Shown here: one piece after another, positions 10,001 through 22,000 of the stretch
Layout of the letters: the number at the start of each line of letters is the position of its first letter
Position numbering within the stretch: position 1 is the stretch's first letter
Assembly: GCA_023653785.1 (NCBI GenBank)
Contig: JAMKCH010022357.1
Span: forward strand, 1-64,000
DNA from: Ophioderma brevispina
Taxonomy: Eukaryota > Echinodermata > Ophiuroidea > Amphilepidida > Ophiodermatidae
DNA length: 64,000 nt
Direction of reading: 5' to 3'
Translations under genes and position numbers: made by a program
Notes under the pieces: model-generated
The model's input: only the letters and a program-made list of their open reading frames with translations
What the model was told of the DNA's origin: nothing
The model's database searches: none

Positions 10001-13000
10001 CTACAAAATGTGTACAAGGCTGACTATTTTTGCATAGATATGGTAAACAATCTTAACCCCACATGTAACCATCACAAAGCAATAATAGATAATCAGGATA
10101 CTAGTGACTGGAAAGGGCGATGTTTGAAGACAATGATCATGTTTATATTACACACGTATAGCCCAACAGTAATTCATTAGTAATAATTTATTCAATTGCG
10201 TTTAGAGCATTAAGGTACATTACATTCACCGCTATACCATTGATATTGTAATAACCAGGCTGTCAAAATATGCCCCGCATCATTACCTTACTGTGCTTTT
10301 ACATATTGACGTATATAGTGCGTAACCCGACTTTAACACTTAATGACCGGGGAGGGAGGGGGGGGGGTAGGGACCCTCCAAATTTATTTTCGCGCTGGCC
10401 GCTTTAAACGGAATTTTATGTAATTGTCTGACTTCAAAAAAATGCGCTTCTTTTCATACCAAACACAATTAAAATTGTTAAACCGTTAATGAATTAACGG
10501 AAGTCAGCTGATAATATTTAAAAAAATCAAAGAACCAAAGCATTTTTTTCCTGATATATGTTCACACATACATATAAGTAAACAATCAATAGTAACATTA
10601 AAAATAATTAACCCTTTATGTGCTGAAAACATACAATTTTATTGTGGACGTTGCTTAACCGTTACTGTATGAAGCCTATGGGAAAATGACGTGTATTTTG
10701 CAACACCCGTTAAAAATACAGGATTCCTAAAATTGCAAGTTTTGTGTTAAATATACGTAATTTAGGTCTTCCAGAGTAGATATCAACATAAAATAAGTTT
10801 TCAAAAATTTTGATGTAAGCGCAAGGTTCCGTCTTTTTGCCCATTTTTCGCGTGTTTTGAAAACAATGTTTTGCCCCTAATTTGCAGCCCAAATAAGAAA
10901 TTTCATTTTTTATTTTTATTGTTGATTTATGGAGTGTATTATGACCCTTCACATGTGGTGTAAATTTCGTACAAAAATTCCCTCGGGAAAGTGGTTTACT
11001 TAGGGGGAACCACTCCCCCCCCCCCCTTGGGCATAAACGGGAGTGAAAACCCATTCGTCACTAAGTGTTAATAGAGTACTGCAAAAGTTAAAAGTGGGTA
11101 CTACATACTGCCGTATAATAGTACACGCAGTTTTTTCTTAGGTTCAGTACTTCAAGGCACCTTCTAATCAGTACGGTGCATTCGAAATGGCCTCTAACTA
11201 AGGCAATGTTGGTTACGCTTACACAAAGTCTGTACAAGCACAGTTGCTATGAAGGACTCCCCTTTGGATTAAAATTTACCTCTACTTCATTATAGACGTT
11301 GCTCATTACAGCAATCAGCGCATTAAGAAGAACCACGACAACAAAGACATAAAACATAGCGTAAAGTAGTGTCCCTGCCAATTGAAGAATCCGGGCCTGA
11401 CCAGGAAGTATAAGAGGATCCATTGACTCCAGTCCAAATGTGGACCAGTATAAGTATACAACGCTCACCATTAAACTGTAATGAAATTGACACAGAAGAA
11501 AGATAAATCGTGTTATGCAGCAGGATATCGTTATCGAACTATGTAAAAGTGGTGCTAAGTCCGTCGACCTAGCCACCGACGGCGTCAGCTCGAGCGTCTT
11601 TTGGCATCCGGCGGGGGTAGGAAGACAAAGTTAGTGAAACCAAAAATCTATTTTGGGTACCTGTAGAAACAAATAGGATATATCCGCTAAAAGTTAGGTT
11701 TTTTATGGTGATCGTTTTCTTTTAAAGGACACTGCCCAGTGATAAAATTTGGCACGGAAGTTAATAAATGTTAAGTTTCACGTCATTTCAAAAATTCTCT
11801 AAGACGTTATGTGTTCAAATTTAGTCTCGTTCTCAGGTATTTGGGATCCTAAAGTCTAAACCATAACCCCTTTATGATATTGAAATAAAAGTATTTGCAT
11901 TGAAACAAAGGAATATACTTAAACAAATATTGTGCATGAGTTGCTTTTTTACCGCATACATTGCCGGTTTTTTTTTTTTTTTCAATTGTTGTTGTTTTTT
12001 TTTAATTGCACCTTAAGTTAAACAACTTCAACTGCTTCAACTGCACCATAAAACTATCTACAACTATATCATGGTGGCCATCTTAGACATGGAGGTCATC
12101 TTTGGAAAAATAATAAAATAACATTATAATAAGGGCTTCCCTCCCCAACTTTTTTCAAAAGTCCGGACGATCAGCGGGTTTTATGTGTTTTTTACTTGCC
12201 TATCGTTGTTCAATATATTGGCTCGTAGGAAACAAATAAACTACGTTAATTACTCTGATATTTGTATTAAAAGTAGCGAAAATATGAGTTGTATACGTAC
12301 TTTGCTAGCGTCCCCTTCCGACATTCTTCGACGCGATTGACTTGAACACATACTTGATATCGTACATCTTCATTGTCGTAGTAAGCATATATGTACGTCA
12401 GTCCTATGGAAAAGGCTAAAACAACAACTCCTACGACCAAGAAAAAATGAAGTGTCTGTTTCACCATAGAGCCCACCGAGATCTGCAATGGTCCAGTGAC
12501 ATCACTTAAGACAACATACGGAAATAAGCGGAGGAAGGAAATAACAGTCGAACATGCAAACATGGCGGTTGCCATAAGTCCAGGATCCCACCAATCCAGC
12601 CCCAGAAAATCTAGATATTCCTGGTCTGTTATGTTTCTTCCAATTGGATCGCTTCCTTGCTTGGCTCCTGGTTTAGCTTTAACACGACTTGCACGCGCTC
12701 TGCTGATCGGAATTTTAGCGATGCGGTTGATTAATACTACTTTTTCAGATACGTTGTGATTTACAATGGTGTCTTCGTTTTCAAGGCTCAAGTTGCCAAT
12801 GAACGGTGTTTCGCTGATATTATCAGACGGTGTTAAATGTGGTACAAGCACGGATCTCTTCTCAAGGTTTGTGATGTCTTCACTTTCTATGCTTGCCTGT
12901 AAAAGAATGCATGTTTTTTAGATTTATACAAATCTTATTGGACAAAGGTTTAAGGTCTACCACCTATTGCTACTGTTATTATAGCTGTTATTATATGATG

Positions 13001-16000
13001 GTGATAGTGATGATGGTGGTGATGATGCTGAGGATGATGAAAGTATAAAGCAAAACATATTCATTTAACCAAAGCAATCGCAAGTAGCTTACATTTGAAA
13101 TTTGAATCTTCAGTATGCGGAACCGTCAGAGTTGCATGTAAAATGCGCAAAACATTTGAACTTGGATATGCATATTTAAACTGATATATCTTAATAATGC
13201 GCGATTAAACTTTGTTGTGCACGTTGACCAATTGTATGCTCGTGTGTGTTTTGTGCTTCTACCATTTAGAAAGAACCAAGGTCTGGCGTTTTGCACACTT
13301 ATTATTTCTGACATGCAAGATCGATGGATTTTTTTTGAAATTTTGCTAGAACCATCATATATTATATTGTTGTTTATATGCATTGTAATATTTTCTTTTA
13401 TTTTAAAGATGGACATATATACTAGCACTATGTAAAGCGATTATGATGGGGTATGAGTCATATAGTATTTTATTACAAAAGCTCTCTCAAGAAAAGTAGC
13501 GTTATGCTTACCAGACTGTAGTAGTGGTCAGCGATCCCAACAATACTTGACAGAAATAACGTCACTAAACTTAGATCGCGAAGATGTCTGCTTTTGCGTA
13601 ATCGTTCGTCCAAACCTACTTACTGATTTCAGTTCCGCCAGCCTATACCTAAGAAACGTAAAAGGGAGAATTGTTATGAATTAGTTGACTGGAATTTTAA
13701 TAAAGGCTTAGAATGTCTTTCGTTGTAAAAATGCTCTGTTTCAACTGTCTAAGGTAATAAATTGTCTTATCGGTGTATATACTTTTATATCTCACAATAA
13801 TTTATGATTTTTCAATAATATCATGATTTTTGCGCCCCATCGAATCAGAGATGACCATGTTCCTCTACCCCCATCCCGAGAAAAGAAGTTGAAGGAGAAA
13901 ACGCGTTGTGTGACGACACAGTTGCTATTTGGCTGCACAAGCACTCACAACCTCAAAACATGATAAAAAAGCTCAAATAATTAATAACAACATAATAACT
14001 TGAAAATACAACACAATATGAGCAAATTTTACTTGCACTATGCTCAAAAGAACACTGTAATCGAGCATCAGGAAGTTGGTCAGACTATAGTTTATAAGAA
14101 ATCAAATCAATTTCACACTACAACGGTACTGTTTGTAAGATATGACCCCAGCAATCAAGTACTGCCTACCATTTAACCACATTGAGGCGCTATTTACCTA
14201 CAAATACGGCACTGTACGTTTTTGCGCCCAGAACTACCAATATGAATCTCTTAATTCCAACCACCATTTCCCCCCTTTTTTAAAAGATATAGGTGCTGCA
14301 ACAAATATTAATATATGAATGTTTCCATTGGTAATAACATCTAAACATGCATTTTTACACACCTAAAAGTCGCATTAGGAATGTATGATCAACAACTCTT
14401 CGTATTGTCCAATAAGACTGCATTGGATTATAGCTTATTCATTCATCATATTTTGTTACGGCACACGAAAGAATTATCTTACCCACACTTTAATACGAAT
14501 GAATTTACTGCATGATATCTTATTGAGTTTGTGTTGAAACATAGTTTTACTTCATTAAGTTAGAATGTAACATTATTTTTAGTAATAAGCCAGTTGCAGC
14601 CCAACACATTTAGTCATTTTATTTAATGTGGAGTTTGTCTTGACTAGTCATAGTTAAATCGTCTTGAAACATTGTAATCTACAATAAATTACGTTTTAAG
14701 TATAATTTTATTATTATTATCAGTTCAATAATAATTATGTAAATGGCAGTCATTTGACCCAGTAATAAGTTGTTCTGCAAGAAAGTTGGGCAAGTAATGT
14801 TGATTGCAATCAATAGTTGTATTGCCATTCTTTTCCTTCATTGCCATTTCTGTGGTTACCAGGTCCTCATTTTTGTAAAATGGGTTTCTGCGGGTAGTTG
14901 AATTGTTTGGGTCATATCTTAAAAACTATAACTCTAGCTTTAATGAACTTTTCAGGATATTAGCTAACAGTCCTTTATACCTTAAACCAAAGAAAAAAGT
15001 CGTCACATCTTTTGTTCAAAATTATGGCTCCTGCCAACAAGTGTTGCGTTTTTCAGTTTTTTGGACACCGGTACATGTATTTGTGAAATCATGCAATAAT
15101 GTATCTTTTTAGATTTATGAACGTCTAGAAGTTAGTCATTAAGTTTTGTAAATTGGTCCCTTTCCACGTCGTCCTGAAGGAAAGCGTAGATCACCATATA
15201 TTCACAGACAAAATTTTATGTGACAGCTAGTAACTGATACTACCATTGCAACAATGACAGGATGATGACACACTATTCATTCTTTTATTTTAGGGCCCTT
15301 CGTGGTAGTTAAATTATGTTGAATGGATTTTTGTTTGCCTTAGGAAATATGCAAGAACTCTCACTTATTTTAAAACTGATTATAATACTTCACATGCTGA
15401 GGAAAGAGTATCGTACCTGCTTAAAGTTACATTTGTCCTCATTTGCAGTGTATTCTCTGCAATAGGATTGAGCAGCCCTAGATGAATAGTTGGCAATAAA
15501 TGTTACTGGATTGCGTAATTGGGTACGTTCATCATCTATCATGACAGTTTTTGACAGAAATTGGGGTGTTATGTGAGCAATGTTAAAAAAAATGTTACCT
15601 ACTCCCCCACTCCCCGTCCCTTGAAATGCACAGTGACAATTTTGGAGGAAAAATGGTAAATTACTATAAGCTCTTCTTCATGTAAAATTAACTCTTTCGG
15701 GGTTGGTAGCGAGGAAAATAAAATCTAAATATCGACCCCTCCGACCCCATCTCCTTTCGATAATTAATTTGATATTATGGGCCATTCTTCGGTCACGTTT
15801 GTGACCAAAAACCGGCGATTTTTTACTTTCAACCCAATGCTGTTTTGTCAACATAACCAATCTGTTATTACTTTTTACATTGTTAATAACCTGGAGTCTA
15901 AGCCTAACCAAAAATGATATATCCACTTTCACTTTCACAAACGTGACCGAAGAATGGCCCTTATATAAAAACTACCTTACCAAGAACATATAGGAGTATG

Positions 16001-19000
16001 ATTCCTTTAGTCGGTTTCTGAACTGGATCAAAGGTTTCCACACCGCGACTAGTAAGTGTGTCCGCGAATAAAAGGAATACGAAGAATAAATCTGAAGCTA
16101 GCTGAACCATGAATCGTACGTATCTGTATATAAATAAATGAATACATAGGAAATAAATAAATAAATGCCTCTCTCCCAAGAAGGTCATTTTATTCAAAAT
16201 TACAGCAAGAAGCAATATGTCAAAAAGTACATGCCTGCTACACGAGCTGATCATATCTAACGTGACCCGTTCATATCACTCACACCAATTTATATGAAAT
16301 AATTGAAATACAATTACAATCTTTCGTAGAGTATTTGAATTAGTACGACGGATTTTCCATTGTTTTCCTGTTATATGGTCGTGTTGATGTACCTCAGCAA
16401 TGACCGGAGTTTTGCTAAAGCATATCAATGGTAAAATGGTTTTCAGAGGGCGTCCAAAAGAGCACCCCTTGTACACCAGCGGGAGTGCAGAAGATTTTAT
16501 ACAGTGGTAATTTATGTCGTGTTTGACATTCCAAGTTTTTTTTTTTTTTCAATAATTATTGCCTACCCCGGTTCTCCCTGCTAAAAAGAAATTAGTGTTC
16601 TAGTTAGAACCGAAATTCTGTAAAGCGGTAAAAGGAACCCCTTCCGACAATGACGGTTCAGAGGGAGGTGAGAAAAAAAAGGAAACTTACGGACATCCGA
16701 TGGTGCTTTTTACCCATTTAGTAGGAAAGTACAAAAAGGTCAAGGACATGAACGGAAAGCTGAAGACGATCCCAAGGAAGAATATAAAACGGTACATGGT
16801 GCTCTTGTCTCGAAGGTAAGCTAGTCGACCGTAGAATATTGTGCGAACTACTTGTTGACAATTCGGATGTGCTACAAACTGCAAATAAAAAAAACAAGAT
16901 GCACAAACACGTTCTTTGTGATTACTCTATAAAGTAGGGCTCTAAATTGAGCGATTTGTTTTGTGTTTTTTTTTTTTTTGGGGGGGGGGGTTATCACCCG
17001 ATCTTCAGTCTCCAGAAGATGTTTATATGTACACACAAAATTACAAGTAATATTTATGTAATAATATATGGGATTCCAATTACATTTTGCAATTCAAGCA
17101 TGTTTGTGTAGCGTGAAGACACAATCCGAGACATATGCATACATTCCAAAAGCATGTCTTCATGCGAGCCATGTCTTAGCCGAAGACTCCAAATTCGAAT
17201 ACTCTCTAAATGTAAAAGAGTGAAAAACACTCTTTCAAGGAGCGACTCTGGAGACCAGTCTTTGTTTGAGTTAAATGCTGTTAATGTTGTCAATTCTTCA
17301 CTGTTATGAGAGTGACAGTTCATCGGTGAAGAGTAATCATGAACAAAATTCACTCTTTAAAGAGTAAAATTTAATTCCAACAAAGACTGGTCCCTAGAGT
17401 TACTCCTTGAAAGAGTGATTTTCACTCTTTTACATTTAGAGAGAATCTAAAAAACATGGCTTATTGGAACATGTCTTACAGAGCAATTTATATAAATTGT
17501 TTATGTAAATATTATACCGTCCTGATGCTATCCGCTAGGAAAACGATGGACACCTTTCGGACCTAACACCTTTAAATCGCTCCTCTACCAACCCAGACTT
17601 GATAGCTCAGTTGGTTAGAGCGCCGTGCTAGTAATACGCAGGTCACCGGTTGGAATCAGGCTAAGCGCACATGGGTTTCTTTTTCAACACTTAATTGTGT
17701 GCGCTGTCTATTTCCAAGGAAAGATTAATAATATTCATATTTCACACAGTGATTAGTATAGACAATCATTATGTTGTGTATTTGTTTATGCAAAAAAAAA
17801 CCCACGATTTGCTTGAAAATTTAGGGCGCCCTCTTCAGGAATTCTCCGAGTCAACCTTAGATTTAGCCAGATTCCAACTGTGACCTGCGTACTAGCACGG
17901 CGCTCTAACCAACTGAGCTATCAAGTCTGGGTTGGTAGAGGAGCGATATATATTATCTACAGGTCCGAAAGGTGTCCATCGCTTTCCTAGCGGATAGCAT
18001 CAGGACGGTATATATTTACATAAACAATTATATAAATTGCTTTTTTGTTGGAGTTAAATTTTACTTTTTAATGAGGGAATTTTGTTTATGATTACTCTTC
18101 ATCGATGAATCGTCACTCTCATAACAGTGAAGAATTGACAACATTAACAGCATTTAACTCAAACAAATACTGGTCTCTAGAGTCGCTCCTTGAAAGAGTG
18201 ATTTTCACTCTTTTACATTTAGAGAGTATTCAAATTTGGAGTCTTCGGCTAAGACATGGCTCACATGAAGACATGCCTTTAGAATGCATGCAAATGTCTC
18301 GGATCGTGTCTTCATTTTGGACACCTGTTATGTTTTATACTTAAGACATGCAAGAAATTCAAGATACGTGGTCAAAAGTTGCGTTTTATTGTGTAAAGAC
18401 TTTAAAGTACATGTCTGTTATGGCATTTCATATTAGATGTCGTTATATGACAATGTACCTTGAAAATGTGAAATACTGTTATTAAAATAGTACTTAAAGA
18501 CACTGGCTTTACCAGTCCCTGTAAAGAAGTTAAGTTGTTTGAGATAGTGATTTATTTGACAACTGTTATTTGAATAGGTTTATTGCTTTGTAAATGTTTC
18601 ATCAAACTAACCTTTCTTTGGTCAAAGTCAATAGCCCGGGTGAGTTTTGGCAGTGGGCCTAAATGGCGATGGTCGACTGGAGAGTCTTCGCTGGGTTCGT
18701 GATGTGTTAGGACAGTCATGATCTGAAGAAAAAAATGGCATTTTTTTAACATAAAGAGACAAGTGAATCTTTCGCCTGATGATTCCATCAGTTTATAATA
18801 CAAACATATCGATTTGAGATCACTAACCTTTTTAATGATTTATACTGTACACAGGAAGAACATTATTTTTGTAACTAGAAATGTCGTCAAAAGCAAACCA
18901 ATAAAAGCACAACGGACGGAACTTCTTTTAAGCTGTTGTGAAGGGATTCCATTTTTTTACATCCCAATACTTAGCTGACTTTATAGAAACTACCCATTTC

Positions 19001-22000
19001 GCACGACTATTCCATATTCTGTCCGTAGGGTTAATCCATGTGCATGACTGCCCATAATTTTCACTAATAACCATTGCCTGTTGCTAAGCCATAATTGCAA
19101 TACGCTGATCTTATCCAGCATATTAGATTGGTCACTATAGAGTTTTCATTTCGCAAGGGATTCTCTTGAGAAATGTCACGCATGGAAGTAGCTACCCGCA
19201 GGGCCTGGATTGCACTTGACTTTTCTTGGCGGTCATTATACACTACACACACTTTAATGCTCACGAATAAAGTAATCAAATGGTAATTCCACGGTGACAT
19301 TATTACCCAAGTAGTCAGCAAGTATGCTTTTGAAGTACCACTGATGTTGATGACTGCCGCATTTCCCCCAGAATGCAAGAGCTTCCTACCTACGAAGAGG
19401 GGCGGCATTTTCACAGTCAGGAAAATGGGAACACAATACGGACTTAAGGAGTAATAATAGCTAAATGGTAGTGTTTCTCGAACGTATTGTGAAGAGGGAT
19501 GTGCCCTACTGATTCGTGTTTCTCTGGGAATGAAGATTATTATAAGCATTTATTCTGAAAAAAAATATTGTAATAAGTATTTTTGTTTGTTACACTATCC
19601 TAATGTTTTAAGAGGTTTCAAAGTGAAAAAAAATAAAACAAAACAAGCAAGAACCAAAACAACACCCCCCCCCAAAAAAAAAAAAAAAAAAAATCCCAAA
19701 TGGAGCTTCACCATCAGTCCAGAGGAGAGTTTCCGTAACCTGAGCCATTTTACACTTTTTTTCTGACACACTTATGAATTCAGAAACCTTAACGGAATAA
19801 ACTTGTGCTTTATTCGGTGAAGAGTTTCAGAAATCATAAGTGTGTCAGAAAAAAGTGTGTCAGATGGGTCAGGTTACGGAAACTCCCAGTTCAGAGCGTT
19901 CCAACTTGAACCATCGATGTGGTGTGTACCCAACCACACAGCAGAACTGGCCTTGAACAAAATAAACCTCTCAGCTGCTCTTTCCAGACTAGACATTAAT
20001 GACATAATGAAGGCTACTCCAGACATCACGAGAATATTGTGTAGATATCCGTGTGTTCAACACATCTTCGATCAGGCAGTGGATTGTATTCAAGGAACAT
20101 TTAAAAACAATTCCTTTTCAGGTCTGTCATTTTAAAGGTGTATTGTGGTGCATTGACAAAACGTGCCTGCCACTAATTAGCAAAATGTTTTCTCCATGTT
20201 AACAAATTGTAAGATTCTTACTGGGATAAATTAACTAATTGCGTTCGAGAAAGTACTTATAACAAATTATGTGACTATTCAGGCTGTAGCACTATAATTC
20301 CGATGCAGAGGATTGAGTACAGGTACATTTTCAAAATAATGTTTACAGTTCGGGCCACGGCCTAATTGGGTTTTAGACCGGGGTCTTATTTTTGTTGTGA
20401 ATTAATTAATAACAAAATGTGTATGAATAATGTTAATGTTTTTGGCATTATAACTTTGTGAATAAAGAAAGGACAATTGTGGTTCGTCCATCTTTCAATG
20501 TGATGACCATAAGAACAATAAGATGCGACTGACGTGTGAGTACGCATGTGACTAAAAGACCAATTTTGGCAGGGAAAGATCGATGGCACACTGAACAGAT
20601 AACACTGGATGAGGGGTTAGCAATTGATGTTGTGCTACTGGCAGTTTTAGTTCTAGACTTTCTTTGCTGTCGTTTCAACTCTGCTTGTTGGGCGCGTTTA
20701 GCCTCATAGGTAACTACACCATTGGTAATGGTTGCACGCCATGAGTCACGTTGCTGAGCTTGCATTTCCCAGTTCTCTGGGTCAACATCAAAACACATGA
20801 AAGAAGCTTTCAAAGTGTCTTTATAGCGGAGCACCACGTGACAATAAATGCCAAAGAAATGACAAAGCAGTCAAGATTATCCCTCGTCCTCTATATAGAG
20901 GGGTGATGGCCACACGCCACACCTTCCTCCTAATTTCCTTAAACACATCCAAATGATATATTTTGGTATAAGTTGAAGGTCTGTATCTGTGTCTACATCT
21001 GCTTGACGTGATATACCATGACCTCATGATGACGTCATAAGTAATCAATGACAAAATACTTTTCATGAGAACTCCAAATTTATACACTTAACAGTACTTT
21101 TTTTCTAAGTAAAATAAATGACAAATACAACAACAAGTGTTTAATGTGATATTTAGGCTATTAAAACTATTGACCTGTTCACAATGTTATTTTTTGGGGG
21201 GTGTCTTTGAAAAAAGGCACTATCCCCCACTACCCCCCACTTATGAACATCTCATCAGTTCATCCCTAAAGTTTGGATCTTTTTATAGAAAAATAAATCA
21301 GCCAACATTTGACATTTTCCTCTTTTGTGGCTCAGTATTTCATAATTACATTAAGGACAATTTGCCTTGATTTCCAGACATTAATGTTTAACACTTAAGT
21401 GACCAAGGGGTTTTCACTCCCATTAGTGTCCAAGGGGGGGGGGGTCCATGGGACCCCGTTAAGGAACCACTTTCCGGAGGGAATTTTTGCACGAAATTTA
21501 TACCACCTGTGAAGGGGCATAAGACAACCCCAAATCAGCAATAAAAATGAAATGTATTATTTGGCCTGCAAATTAGGGGCAAAACATTGTTTAAAAAAAA
21601 ACGCGAAAATTGGGCAAAAAGACGGATAATTCAAATGAGCCTTGTGCTTACATTAAACATTTTGAAAACTTATATTATGTTGATATCTATTCTATATAGG
21701 ACCCAAATTACTTATATTTAACACAAAACCAACAGTTGTAGGCAATCCTGTATTTTTACGAGTGTTGCAAAATACACATCATTTTCCCATAGAGTTTGTA
21801 CAGTAATGGTTTAGCAACGTCCACGATGAAATTGTTTTCAGCACATAAAGGGTTAATTATTTTTAATGTTACTAATAATTGTTTACTTATATGTATGTGT
21901 GAACTTATATCAGCAAAAAAACCGTTTTGGTTCTTTAATTCTTAAAAATAGTCTCAGATGACTTCCGTTAGTGCCCAAGGGGAGGGGGGGAGGGGCCATG

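Larger units (their letters stand above)
17089..18350. mobile_element. Large foldback with tRNA-Thr-like arms
   Basis: A long inverted repeat in a TRPC intron. The left arm (about 17089-17655) and right arm (about 17877-18350) share, in inverted order, CATTTAGAGAGTATTC-type sequence, ACTCTTTTACATTTAGAGAG, GTCCTGATGCTATCCGCTAG, CTCCTCTACCAACCCAGACT and a tRNA-like head. A spacer of about 220 bp separates them. The left arm has an additional direct repeat of the ACATTTAGAGAG unit (17390-17450). It looks like two SINE-like or MITE-like copies in inverted tandem rather than a standard SINE. Confidence 0.7.

Noticed and set aside
17595..17935. Two functional tRNA-Thr genes
   Set aside because: Acceptor stems do not pair, T-arms are damaged, and both copies lie inside inverted repeat arms.
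19064..19549. 161-codon open frame on the minus strand
   Set aside because: Longest anonymous frame apart from the TRPC S4-S5 exon and a LINE frame, but no recognisable motif, no supporting splice context and an ordinary AT-rich composition. Kept out of the gene list.
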